A DNA stretch of 64,000 bases from Stereocaulon alpinum (Eukaryota; Ascomycota; Lecanoromycetes; Lecanorales; Stereocaulaceae), in assembly GCA_018257865.1 (NCBI GenBank), contig JAEUBA010000039.1:124001-188000 (forward strand), written 5' to 3'. Shown here in pieces: positions 31,910 to 42,835 of this stretch; the stretch's first letter is position 1; each line of letters starts with the position of its first letter. Made by a program: the position numbers and the translations under genes. The notes under the pieces were generated by a model that was not told the DNA's origin, ran no database searches, and worked only from the letters and a program-made list of their open reading frames with translations.

Positions 31910-32525
31910 GGCATGTGGCCGAAACAGGAGTGGGTGCCGATTGTGAGTCGCCTTTGCCTTATGCTTTAGTCGAGGATCTCAGGCTGACAAGTCTGTGGGG
32001 TTTCAGATCGTTGCTAGTTCGAAGTACCTTGGCTTGGTGCCATCCACTTTGGGTTCCTCGGACTTGATAAACTGGATCCCGCTCGACATTCTTGGCAACA
32101 TCATCGTCGAGCTCGCAGCAGCTGCAGAGCTGCGCAGGGGACCGAAGAACGGTTTCCATGAGATTGATGTCGGGCCTAGCGAGACAGTGCCCGTGCATCA
32201 CGCTGTGAACCCCGAGTTCTCCATGTGGGCAGATTTGCTCCCTCCCGTCCAAAGTAGCCTTGCGGGCTCCAGTACGAGGGTCGTCACCTGGAACGAATGG
32301 GTGGATGCGCTCTCTAGAACACAAAATGCGGCTGCGGACGTGGAACAGAATCCTGGTCTGAAACTGCTGGACTTCTTTGAGAGCTTGAGACGCGATGCCG
32401 ATGTAAGCCTGACGCTACCGAGACCGGAGACTGAGCGCGCTGAGATGAAGAGTGGGATCTTGGCCGGGTTGTCGCCTGTAGGCGCGGCATGGATAGAGAT
32501 TTGGTTAAAGCAGTGGGTATTTTGA
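31910..32525 (+). pseudogene. Truncated C-terminus of an NRPS-like / carboxylate-reductase thioester-reductase domain
   Basis: Two exon pieces, 31910-31942 and 32007-32525, separated by a well-formed intron (GTGAGT...TTTCAG with CTGAC). They read GMWPKQEWVPI then IVASSKYLGLVPSTLGSSDL. The rest matches the end of fungal NRPS-like and adenylating-reductase enzymes: INWIPLDILGNIIVEL, VHHAVNPEFSMWADLLP, VVTWNEWVDAL, NPGLKLLDFFESL and a terminal WIEIWLKQWVF before the stop. Everything upstream (adenylation and carrier domains and the NADPH-binding start of the reductase) is absent. The remaining frame and splice signals are intact, which suggests a recent deletion or translocation rather than long decay. 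The family assignment is by pattern memory of the C-terminal motif set. Confidence 0.8.
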
Positions 32526-34955
32526 TGGTGGCAAGCCTACACGTCGCGTGGTCTCAGGTGATAGATAAGACTAGATTGATGTCGTTGTTGTCTGATTGGG
32601 CTATGAGCGAACGCAGGATCTTTGGGCATCCTTGAAACATGCTCCCAAGGTCTAGAGGAAGATAGTGTCGCCAGGTGTCTATCGTTTCAATGCTGGTAGT
32701 ACGAGTCAGATCGCACCTACTAGTAGTTTGTATTCCCGATCGTTGGAACCTTTGACCAGACAACTGCCTTGCAACTCCCGTAATCTGCTACAAATTTTGA
32801 AGAACAGAAGTCAATTCCGTCGTAGATATGAACTTAGGGAATCAACGGGGAGTGGCAGATGGCCATGTTGCTCAACAATCCCGGTAGCCAGTCGTCTTTC
32901 TTGGCGAATATATCAACACTGCTACTTCCATCGTACGACGAAGGGAAATATCGTTCCTTGGACATAGCAGGCATTTCGATTGGAATATCTCGCCACTCAA
33001 GACTGTATTGGTGACTTGACAAGAAGCGGCAGCCATGTGTGCTGTCTGGAATATGGCGTATCAGATTCAAAGGCTAACTGTTTCAAAGTGTCATCACCGT
33101 CCATTGTGAGTAGCTGGTTAGCGGCGCCCAGGAAAAGCATTCCATGAGTCGTTAGGGCTGCTTGAGACTCATTGCTGGGATTGACGCATACTAACAGAAC
33201 CAACTTGGATGGCAAAGCAACCTGAGGTACGTGCCAGATACAGTGCTGTCTCTTGATACCCCTGATCCTCGTGCGGTGATTGCACATTGAACAATCTAAG
33301 CATGGGGATAGAGCACCGTGGAATCATTTGATCATGGTGGCTGGTCACGGAGTCTCCATAACACAGATATTCGCGCCCTTAAACGAGTCGACACCTTTTT
33401 CTTAAAAAACACAGGCTGCTTGTATTGAAAGTGGCTTGCGTGCCAAGGATGACTAAGCCTTGGCATACTGAGTCAGCACCACTGTACATAGATCGCGCAT
33501 GTAGCACTTAACATCTAACAAGCAAGTGTTCTACCCTATATTTTGACAGCTTGTTACACTACTTTCGTCAGAGAAATCGTGGACCTTGTGAAGGCAGGGT
33601 CCACAGGCAGCCGCCCCAGGAGAATCGACACTATGCGTAGGAAACCATTGGAATATTGTGACCATTAGAAAAGAAACGCAACGTCGCCAGCGGTAGAAAT
33701 TGGACTGTGTCCTTGCCCACCCTTGCTCGGACGTCTCTTGACAGGGTCGGTAGAGGCCATCATAGAAGCCTTCGTCTAGGTTGGAGCTTACCTAGAAAGG
33801 GCAAGATCTAGGCAGGAGGCTGGGTTGAAGTATAGGAAAACAACAGTGGCAGCATCAGCCGGTACCGATGGCGCCATTCTAGGCTCCCACCTACCGAGCC
33901 CAGGACTGTCCCATAATGCTCGCTCGATGCTCCCCCCTACTCCCGCGTTGCTCCCTCTAGAACGGCCTTGCTCCCTTTCCTGACAGAAAACGGCAATCTC
34001 CAACCCTAAGTTCGAACACAGGCTTGAAAATTTCTGCTCCAAAGACAAATAATTACATCGAAAGCGCGTTCATGTACGCGGCTATGAAGATGTCTGACCT
34101 CCCAGCGTTGGCCGGTGTTAACCTTGACCTTGATGTGTGACTCCAAGCTTCGAATCGAGGTCCAGAACTGCGATAGGGATTGTGCTAGATTCACTGAGCT
34201 GGAACGCGTAAGTATCATTAGGTTGATCATCGTAGTTGAGCTATGTCTTACCCATGTCGTTTCTGCGCAGCCACGAAGTGAACAGCGTTGTGGAAATTGC
34301 TATTTGTATCCTGAGTGTGCGTCCGATTTCCCTGAGTCTATAAATGTAGGAAGTGGCAATATTGTAAGCTGTTGATCATGTTATGGACCGTCGACTAACA
34401 ACCGGAGTTAGGATAAGATTGTGTCGATGGGTAGAACTTGGGAGATCACGAATGTGGATAGGAGTCTTACGACTTGGGTGGGAAGGTATGGGACAAAGCG
34501 AGGAGCATAGGTGAAGTGGGAATCGTACAGCAATATCCGCGGCGAATGTGGTATAGATTTTGCCTTGAGGATGATACTAGTCCGGGGCTCAAGTCAGTCA
34601 TCGAGGCTTGAACGACGGGGACCACAACTTCGTCAAGTTACTGGATTTAATTGTCAAAAGCACAATGGTGTGAGCGAACGGGACTCATGGTTCGAACCAG
34701 CCATTGCAGTCTGACTGATGATCCCACGAACGCGCTTGGTAGCTTGTCAGCGAACGAAGTTCTTTAAGGGAATACCTGGCGAAACACGCGGTAGTTGTTT
34801 AGGATTGCGGAGTGTCATGTATCTGCGACTACATAAATCCTGCAAGCTTTTGGCCACCGCCGACATTAGGCTGACATCAAGCAATAACGCTGGCATCCTA
34901 AGATCAAGAATGACTGGTCATTGACCAACAACATGAATGATGCCGATAGAGAAAC
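32526..34955. other. Gene-poor region, no confident gene
   Basis: About 2.4 kb. Minus-strand open frames at 32834-33070 and 32997-33287 overlap and have moderately protein-like composition (for example LLVCVNPSNESQAALTTHG), but I recognise no family and find no clean gene model. At 33960-34020 the sequence GCTCCCTTTCCTGACAGAAAACGGCAAT resembles GCTCTCTTTCCC...AAATCGGCAAT at 46672-46702, so a fragment of a dispersed repeat is likely. Confidence 0.4.
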
Positions 34956-36350
34956 TCATCTCGACGTCGTGAGATTTCCGAAAACTTTCCAATCGGCCAA
35001 TGAAAGCTTTTCCGTACCGAGGTTATTTTCCACAAGACTCAGCAAAGGCTCCAGAACTGAAAATGGCACGGGACTGTCTTTCACCATCCCAAATCGGAGT
35101 ACCGCATTCGCAGGCGTCGGGACGAGGTGGTACCAGAAGAAGATTACCCAGATGTAGCCCACCACCTTTTGCCAAGTAGCGGGACCTTTTCTACCACTTG
35201 GTCTCTCATTCTTGTCTTTCTCGTCTGTAGACCTTGTAGCTTGTTTGTAGCACCATATCACACAGTCTTCGAAATGAATAGCGGGAGCTTGCACAAACAT
35301 GAAGAAAAACCATAAGTGAAACCGAAGATAGAAGGTGTGGTAGGGTCCGTGGGGCAATGCGTATGTTACGAGGCCATGAAAGAGCGCCGATAGGAAGAAG
35401 CAGAAGTACAACTCGAAGTAGGAGGATATCCATGTGCCACGCGGAACTCCCAACAATTTTTTTAGGTCGTTAGCGTAGCTGACCAGCATGTGACGCGTGA
35501 GTTGATGCCAGAAGGTGTTCCAATAGCGGCGAAGTGTGTATGCATCGTGGAGGGAGCCATAGAGCGGTGGCCAGTCCTGTAATGGGTCAGCAAGACAGTA
35601 TAATGTTCTCTGCATTTGGGAATGGACCTTAGGCTGGCCGCCTCCTAGCAACACAGATACCATCGCTACCTGGGTATATAGATAGCTTGTAGAAACGACT
35701 TGACCAATCCATGAAATGATCTCACTCGCAGCTATGGGAAGAGTTGTGTTGCGGACATCGATAGTCAACATATCGACTCCAGGTGCATAGTAGCTTCGAG
35801 AATTCCAGCTAAAGACAGTCAGCCAATCAATCCACTTTGATCGATACATCACAACATACATATGGATGGCATCAAGTATGATAGCATGAACAGCAAGTCT
35901 TTTGGCTTGCTCAATCATGAACGCAGTTTTCGTACCAGGTGCTTCATACTTCGGGATCCCCTTGACTTCGTAATTCCAGCCAATTCCTCGTGGATTGCAG
36001 TACAACGCCGCTGACCACTTGAGTTTGCTTATGAAAGGTAAAGACATGGCCTCAGCCTTGGGCCTATCTAGTCGCCAATACTCTTTTTCTGGAACAGGAT
36101 GGAAGATGAGTTTCTCCAATGTGCCCAAATACCATGGCCATTGGCCGATCATCAGACTTCGCAGAGCCACATCGTCGGAGCACAGATTCGCCCATGTCGC
36201 AAAGACAAGAGAGATAATGATGGGTATGAAGATATGCGAGCGGTATGGAAAAGGAGGCAGCGCGAAAGCGAGGATTTGGGCTAACGGTAGAAGAAGGTGG
36301 GGAAGAACATTTCCAGCAGCAGTGGGGGAGAAGAGGGTACCTATGTCCAT
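34956..36350 (-). CDS. MBOAT wax-synthase-like O-acyltransferase, about 447-464 aa
   Basis: An open frame of 464 codons of a polytopic membrane protein. A 51-nt segment at 35627-35577 (GTCCAT...GCTGACCCATTACAG) looks like an in-frame intron: removing it joins LLGGGQPK to DWPPLYGSL, the family's usual DWPPLFGS motif, and gives 447 aa. The donor GTCCAT is unusual. Family motifs are AYTLRRYWNTFWHQ and the probable catalytic His in FFLSALFHG. N- and C-terminal segments are hydrophobic (LLPLAQILAFALPPF; VVGYIWVIFFWYHLV). Wax-synthase-domain proteins in fungi transfer acetyl or longer acyl groups, often to terpenoid or polyketide hydroxyls (TRI7 of the trichothecene cluster is of this kind). The placement near the exporter, aldolase and reductase remnant suits a secondary-metabolite acyltransferase; substrate unknown. 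Confidence 0.88.
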   Translation of the reverse strand: MDIGTLFSPTAAGNVLPHLLLPLAQILAFALPPFPYRSHIFIPIIISLVFATWANLCSDDVALRSLMIGQWPWYLGTLEKLIFHPVPEKEYWRLDRPKAEAMSLPFISKLKWSAALYCNPRGIGWNYEVKGIPKYEAPGTKTAFMIEQAKRLAVHAIILDAIHMYVVMYRSKWIDWLTVFSWNSRSYYAPGVDMLTIDVRNTTLPIAASEIISWIGQVVSTSYLYTQVAMVSVLLGGGQPKVHSQMQRTLYCLADPLQDWPPLYGSLHDAYTLRRYWNTFWHQLTRHMLVSYANDLKKLLGVPRGTWISSYFELYFCFFLSALFHGLVTYALPHGPYHTFYLRFHLWFFFMFVQAPAIHFEDCVIWCYKQATRSTDEKDKNERPSGRKGPATWQKVVGYIWVIFFWYHLVPTPANAVLRFGMVKDSPVPFSVLEPLLSLVENNLGTEKLSLADWKVFGNLTTSR

Positions 36351-37968
36351 CTCGATGAAGTGAGGTCAGGGCAGGAGGATTCGGTGCCGTACGAATTGCT
36401 GCTAGCTCTCTTCAATTGAACTTCTGCACAAGTATAGAAATTGTAGAATCAGAGTGCAAAGCAACCCATCGCACGGGGGTCCGCGGATACAAGTCATTTA
36501 AGTAGGCGGTGATGGGGCATAAGGAGAGCCTAAGGAGATTCTACGGAGTCTACAAGCCGAATAAGTCTGGGTAGGTTCAGCGAGATCACAGGGGTGTGTC
36601 TCAAAAGAGCATTCATTCGCCATATCATCGTATGTGAATTTGCGACACTCCTTCAATTCGTGTGGCACAGCCTTGCAGATGGAGTCGGATCAGAACGTTT
36701 CGTCAACAAGTGAGTGGAGCACCGTTCGTGATGAGCTGATAGCTGATAGCTGGACACTTGTCCTGGATTGCAAGGCATTTAAACGGCCCGAACTGCCGCC
36801 AAGAACGCTAAGGCACGCTTCGGAGACTCCCGATATGATTGGAGCTAAACGGCTGACTTACTAACGGCCCGGCATGGCTTCCCCTTCTGTCGTTGCCACA
36901 CTAAGTATATGTTCGGCTAGTCTTATCCGTCCTGCTTCCCAGCCTATCCTGTCTCCTGTCACCTGTGCAATCATCCACTATTCATGGATGCGGTGGTTAA
37001 CTACTGTGCATTTCTGAAACGCAGTCTAACGGCATCGATGCCCTACGCTTTTCAACCAAGTGCTCTTTCGTCGCTACCTTTCCCATCACATATTACAAGG
37101 CTCCTGGTCGACGCTACTGCAGTCTGCAGAGCAGTAGCTGTTGTATGCAGCTGGTACATCTCTTTGATAGGACTTCCGCTTGTCGCTGCCACCACCCTCT
37201 CGTGGACACCACAAGTCACCAAACCTCCATCGATGGAGCTACCACTCATGATCATACAAAGTATGGTTATCAGCTGATCTTGCTTACAAATATCTCCATG
37301 ATGCCTCCAGTACTGCCAATTGGCGCAACGAAGATGCTGGCAGTATGGCAAAGGTAAACCATCGGTGTCCCCCCTTTCATGGCTAATAACCTTATTGGTG
37401 GACTCCTTAGTGGCTTTTGATGCCCATGAGATGGGTAGTGGCAGCGATGGGTAGAACGAAGATCCATGGAATTTTCCTCAAGCCATGGGTAGTGAAATTC
37501 TTTAGCGGCATGCAAAGTTGCCGGTCATTCGGACTACGTACATCACACGAGCTGTGCCTTCTACTGGTGGGTTCCAATCGTCGCAATCTCTTTGCGCCCT
37601 CCAATTATGTTGGCGGAAAGTGGCTCATCGGCTTCTGGTATGTCTCACGAAATGTTAGTGATGTGACTACAACCCTGTTCTCAACTACTAGTCGAAATCT
37701 GTGCGTATCGATCCTGTGCCGTACTGTGGCATGTCAACATGCATCATCATCCGTGGTCAGCTGGAAGTGGAGTCTCCTTCCAGCTTAGGTAGAAGATCTA
37801 GTGGCCAAAATGGCGGCCACTGCTCCCCAAAGAGTTGAGATATTACTCGGCCTTCGCCCATATTTGGTCTGTAGCGTCGTGCATATATTTCTCTTTGCCT
37901 AGACGGATGTCTTGAGCTGAAAACCCAGTTGTTTCTGACAAAGTCCAATTCTACACTCGTTATCGGTC
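36351..37968. other. Gene-poor region, nothing recognised
   Basis: About 1.6 kb. The first part is the acyltransferase promoter. Between about 37000 and 37600 several overlapping open frames occur on both strands, none with a family signature; short word repetition (GATAGCTGATAGCTGG at about 36740) is seen. The end is the promoter of the PTH11-like gene. Confidence 0.45.
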
Positions 37969-39351
37969 ATGAGTCCCGTCAAAGGGAATGGGATCAAAGT
38001 TGTCATCGTCGAGACCATATTCACATTCCTCTCGGTGATCGCAGTTATACTGAGGATATGGGCTCGGCGAATCACTAAGAAAGAGCTAGCCATCAACGAT
38101 TGGGCTGCTACAAGTGCTTGTGTACGGTCCTTTTAGTTCTCTCAGGTGTCCGCGATCTTTGCTGATTTCGGCGAAGTTTTTTAACCTGTGTTTAGCTGCA
38201 GCAGTGTATGAGAGTGGGCACATGCACCGATTCATGGATCAGTGTTGCAAAGCTGATTGCGCTATTCCAGCGGCCACTATTGGGGGTTTAGGCCAGCATC
38301 TACATGAGCTCCCAGACCCACCGAAGCAGGCGGTAATTCTCATCAAGGTACGCGGGGAACATTCGCTCTCTGATAGGGCTTGAGCTCACTGACGGTATAT
38401 ATAGTCATTACTTGCCATCGAGACAACATGGGCTATGGCAAATTCCCTAGTCAAGATATCTATACTTCACCTTTATGCAAGTGGATGGGTCCTCTAGCAA
38501 TTCATTCGAGGCTCACCAATGAGATAGATCACTATCTTCAGAGGAAAATGGTTCTGTATCGCTACCTACACCATCATGGCGCTCAGCATCTCTTATGATA
38601 TTGCGGTTTTCTTCGAGGCCGTGTTACTCTGTCGGCCACTGGCCTACACCTGGAACAAATCAGTACCAAATGGTAACTGTGGCAACACTACGCAAGCTTA
38701 CGAAGCAGTTGGAATCCTGAATCTACTCACGGACTTGGCAATAATCATTCTGCCCATGCCCTTGCTTTGGAATCTGAATCTGCCAGCGGCCAAAAAGCTG
38801 GCTCTTACAGCAATATTTGGCGTTGGTATAATGTAAAGTTTCGCTCTACAGATGTTTGGACTAGGGTCAATCGACTAACCAATTTTGTCAGCATCTGCAC
38901 AATCAGTACAATCAGGGTTGTGACCCTCGCCTCCTGGAACTTTGATGATCTGTCCTTCGTGATGGGTCGTGTAGCTTACACCAGTATGCTCGAACCAACG
39001 CTTGGTATCATCAACTGCTGCCTTCCCGTCCTACAGCCGGTTCTCAGCAAATTCACATCTCCCAGGTTATGGACTCGTCACAGCGCGCCTCGCAGCGATC
39101 CTACATATGGTAAACGGTCATCCGGCAAGGGTTTCCCAAATCAAATATACAACCTTGATGGCCCATTCCACCGTCTGCCAGAGAATTCATATCCAATGGG
39201 CAGCGTGATGTCTAGAACGAATGAAATCTATGGCGAACCTTCTGTCGGCCTCGTGGATGGAATTTCTCCCGCCCGCTCGGATGACGCGGAGGCTTTAGGT
39301 GGTCACGGCAAGATACTGGTCAAGCAGGAATGGACTGTCATTCATGGTTGA
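37969..39351 (+). CDS. PTH11-like rhodopsin-domain integral membrane protein
   Basis: Seven-helix fungal protein of the PTH11/rhodopsin-domain family (surface-sensing GPCR-like proteins and relatives). Recognisable pieces in order are: MSPVKGNGIKVVIVETIF and the first helix (37969-38121), GGLGQHLHELPDPPKQAV (to 38350), LLAIETTWAMANSLVKISIL (from about 38401), ITIFRGKWFCIATYTIMAL onward to 38832, and ICTISTIRVVTLASW to the stop (38892-39351). The last intron is clear (38833-38891, GTAAAG...GTCAG). The tail ends ILVKQEWTVIHG, typical of the family. I could not join exons 1 to 2 and 3 to 4 in frame with standard splice sites; a TAG at about 38493 interrupts the third piece unless a 41-nt intron starting GTCCTC is used. 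The gene may be intact with unusual introns or partly decayed. Confidence 0.72.
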
Positions 39352-41592
39352 ACGGAGTGCTCGGCAGGAAGGCAGGTCTGACAGTACAACAGGTGGCGTA
39401 ATGGATATGATCAGTGAACAGCCGAAGCAGAGGAAGCAAAAATAAGAGGCTTGCAAAGATTCCAATGTCGGAGTAATCCACATCATGTTTACCCAAATAT
39501 TTGTTGATGCTTTAACATGAATCTGGAGAAGAGCGAGATCTCAGCATGTTACCGATTGTAGACAAGCATAAACACATGAGCATCCATCATAAGGGAGAGT
39601 AACGTCTTGGGCAGAATATGCACAGGCACCCGACCACCTCGCCAAGAAGCTCAATATCCTTGGCGCTCCTTGAGCCACTATCAACTAGTCCTAGGAACAG
39701 TACTATACCTCTCTGTATATTCTACATATAAGCGCACTCCAGTGTGAATCTTGCGAGCCACCGCCTTTCTACCTGCAAGGCCTCTAATGCTTAACCAACT
39801 GTTAAGGATGCAAGTTAATTGGACCATTAGTCGACCCTTTTTCCATAGCACTTGGTAAACTCAGGCATCCTCATCGCTTCAGTCCCAACCATCGGAACTG
39901 TCCAAAGTATTAATCTCCAAGAAATGTGGCTCAAACCCTACTCTAGACTGCGCACCTCGTCTCGTCGAGAACAAAAAAAATCCATGGTACCCAGGCCCCA
40001 AACTCGCCCTAGGAAACCCCGTAATAGCTCGTCTAGGCGCCTCATTTAGGGGATATATATCCCACCCCGCCCGGAAGATCATGGACTTTTTTTTTTGTCC
40101 TTGACGAGCGCTAGCCCTAGCCCTAGATCCGACATCTACCCGACGAATTCTTAGCACGTTATTGCCAGGCAAAGATATACGGTATATCTTCCCGGGCGAT
40201 TAGTAGCCCCTAAAGCAAACCCCCTACAGTAGGCGAGCCCCTGCTATGGATAAGCACGCCATCAGCGCGTCTTGAGGCTGCTGCGGAGCTCGCGTTCCTA
40301 GGACGTCTGGGGTTCTTGGTGATGAGGCGCGTTGATAGGATGATGTGGTTTATGTCCTAGAACGCGGCGCGTGGGAAAGTACTATACTGTGCTTCTTATT
40401 CAGATACTAGAACTAGGTACGCTTGTTGGCTTGGTTGAGGAGCTCGACTTTGGGGGTATCTGCTTGAGGAAGGAGGGACTTTTTGGGAAAGTTGAGTTTG
40501 ATATCTCGCGCTTGAATTGTTTGGAAGTACGGATTTTCGGTTGGTGCAGACGCAGTGTCTGAGAGTCATGTTGGAATTCTTGATGCTAAATCTAGTAGTT
40601 GGTCCTGTTCGGGTTTCGGAGTGGAGTGTTGGAACTGCTGGAAATGGTGGTTGGTGTATTTATGTTTGTGTAGACCTATTCTTAGGGTGATGATGCATGT
40701 ACTTGACGGCTGGAGCGTTTTGATGCAATCGGCACACAGAATTTAGTGTTCTTCCTTTGCCTCTGAAATGAATACCCTACTTCCGTGTAGCTGCTGGTAA
40801 GAAATGATATATGCGAGCGAAGAAATATAATGGAGGAGATTCTCAATATCTGCATCGGCTACATACCTTAATATCCACACACCCCCTATCCACCGACTAC
40901 GCTCCACGCACGCGAACCCCACGCAGCGCTTCTCCTTTCTCTGCTTCGTGATTGCTTTGAAAGTGAATGCAGTGGGTGCTGGATGTATTGGATCTCGAAT
41001 TAGCTTATAGTTCTTGATGTTGTTCGTGTCTGGTAGGGAGGTTGGACGGGAGATGAAGGAGGTGTTTTTAAAACGTAGTTTGGGGTCGTTTGGTTGTTTG
41101 CTGTTTTCTGTTCTGGTGGTTGCCTTTGAGTTGATTATTGATGGTGTGGTGAGGAGGAGGAGAGTTTACGGTGGTAGTTGAGATATATCTGGAATGGTAG
41201 CGAGTGAGGGATCGTGAGAGGAATGTGATTGAGGGAAGCATGCGCGCTGTATCGGCTTTGAGTGCCGTTGGTCTTTTTCCGGTTGGGATGAGTTTTAGTG
41301 ATGATGTGGTGTGTTAGTCGGGGTCTAGTTACGACGTTGGATGGTATCGGAGAAGGAAACTAGGTGCTATTTTATGAGGGGAAATCGAGTATGAGCAGAT
41401 ATGTGGTATGCATATAGATCTAGGTAGAAGAATGACACATAAAACAAAGGTAAAGATAGTCAGGTTGTGACCTAATATTCATTGAAATCGAATGGACTTA
41501 TATGGCACTCGTACCCATGACTTGTTGCTCGGCCTCAAGATGTATACACTTGATCACATCCCTGTTCCATAGCTATTATAGTGATTGTTCTG
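39352..41592. other. Gene-poor region with dispersed repeat
   Basis: About 2.2 kb without a recognisable gene. It holds the repeat copy listed at 40044-40245. From about 40900 to 41450 the DNA is G/T-biased on the plus strand and uninformative. Confidence 0.45.
40044..40245. repeat. Dispersed GC-rich repeat, copy A
   Basis: ATTTAGGGG...CCCACCCCGCCCGGAAGATCATGGACTTTT...GTCCTTGA (40044-40104) has the same order of blocks as 43942-44002 (TTTAGGGG...CCCACCC...GGAACATGGACTTTT...GTCCCTGA). An inverted partner, GCCCCTAAAGC, lies at about 40206-40216, and AGGCGAGCCCC follows at about 40233, giving terminal-inverted-repeat character. No coding capacity. A long T-run (about 40086-40096) interrupts it. 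Confidence 0.55.
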
Positions 41593-42835
41593 CTAGTTCC
41601 TTACCCTCTCCGCTCCAACGCTCGGTTCTTCATCCTTAGTCGCAATCTGGGCTTCTTCCACACCTCTCATGCCAGCGATTTCGACGAGTAGGATCATTCG
41701 ACAGATCAAGGCCGAGGCTATGTACCTTGCAATAACGCCAAAAGCATCCAGGGTCGCGATGAAAAGCGCTGATGAGAACAACAGAGTTCCAAAGATCCAG
41801 TGAGCATATCCGAGCATTACTGCAACCCAGTTGAGGCTAACAGCCAGTCTTCCGTCGGGCATGCCGATGTTCTGATCAAGCTTAGCGTGATTTGCTGAGG
41901 GTTTCAATTCATTCCGGAACCATTCCACTAAGAAGCTGGAGAAGATTTCGATTCGTGTCCCTTCTCGGCTTGTACGGCGATAGATCTGGACGAGTGTATA
42001 TTAGCAACCGCATACTTTTCAGCCCTTACCCATTACATATAACAATAAAGTCTCTCCTCGAATGCGTCAATACGCAAGGAGATATAGTGTCATGACTGAC
42101 CTTGGAATATCTGACAGAAAGAGCCGCGCAAAGATGAGGAACCAAAGGCATGAAATTCCATACCAGCTGTAAATATGACCATGAACACTTCCAACTCAAT
42201 ATAGTTGAATTGCCTAGCTGTATCGAATTGATCAGGCAGTTTGTAACGGCCAGCGAAAGTAGGAGATACTGCGCGATAGCCAGTACAGTAGCCCTGAATG
42301 GCCTTTGCTTGTGTATTACAAAAGTTCCAACATCTTTCGTTAAACTCTCACGAGGGTTGTTGAAATTGAATGGTCGAGTCGCGAAGATAGCCGGCGCACC
42401 TAATCCGAGAAGTGTTGCAAGGACGGGCCGGCGGGAGGAAATCAGCGCCATTTCCCCTACAGTAGGGCCAACATAGGAGAGGATGGTTGGCATCAGCCCG
42501 AGTATGATCGTTGCCGATTGCATGTCCGCTTTGTCATAATCATCCATGTTTTGCAAGAGACACGTCGCCATACTACTACAAGGGTCGAGCTGTCCCCCAG
42601 GGGTATATTTCACATACTCGGGGAAGTGGCCCACAGTATAATTGGGATAACACTTTGGACCTGCAATGTGGAGAAGTGTTTTCGTGTAAAAGCCGTACCA
42701 GTGGCTGAATTGTTCAGCATTAGATGGAGAGACACCAACATAGAGGACCAAGATAACTAACATCACTTCAGCTAAGTAAACACTCATATACGGAAAAGTG
42801 ACCTTACCAAGTGCGCAGAAAGCGCGGGGAGGCAT
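41593..42835 (-). CDS. Unrecognised multi-pass membrane protein, 375 aa
   Basis: Two exons on the minus strand: 42835-42101 and 41985-41593; the 115-nt intron (GTCAGT...GTCCAG) joins RYSK to IYRRTSREGTRIEIF in phase 0. The protein has an N-terminal signal-anchor-like segment (VYLAEVMLVILVLYVGV), then a segment with several Cys (GPKCYPNY; LDPCSSMATCLLQNM) that may face outside, a helix-rich centre (ATIILGLMPTILSYVG; VLAIAQYLLLSLAVTNCL; LVWNFMPLVPHLCAALSV), and two further helices near the C-terminus (LNWVAVMLGYAHWIFGTLLF; FSSALFIATLDAFGVIA). I do not recognise a named family; related uncharacterised proteins occur in fungi as far as I can judge from its style. It lies in the repeat-rich block between two copies of a GC-rich repeat. 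Confidence 0.78.

Noticed and set aside
32834..33287. Overlapping minus-strand frames with moderately protein-like sequence
   Set aside because: No family recognised and no splice model joining them; kept only as a remark in the intergenic entry.
34688..34705. GGTTCGAACC resembling a tRNA T-arm
   Set aside because: No acceptor stem, D-arm or anticodon arm can be formed at the right distances.
40112..40125. CCCTAGCCCTAG resembling telomere repeats
   Set aside because: Only two to three imperfect units, not TTAGGG arrays; better explained as part of the GC-rich dispersed repeat.
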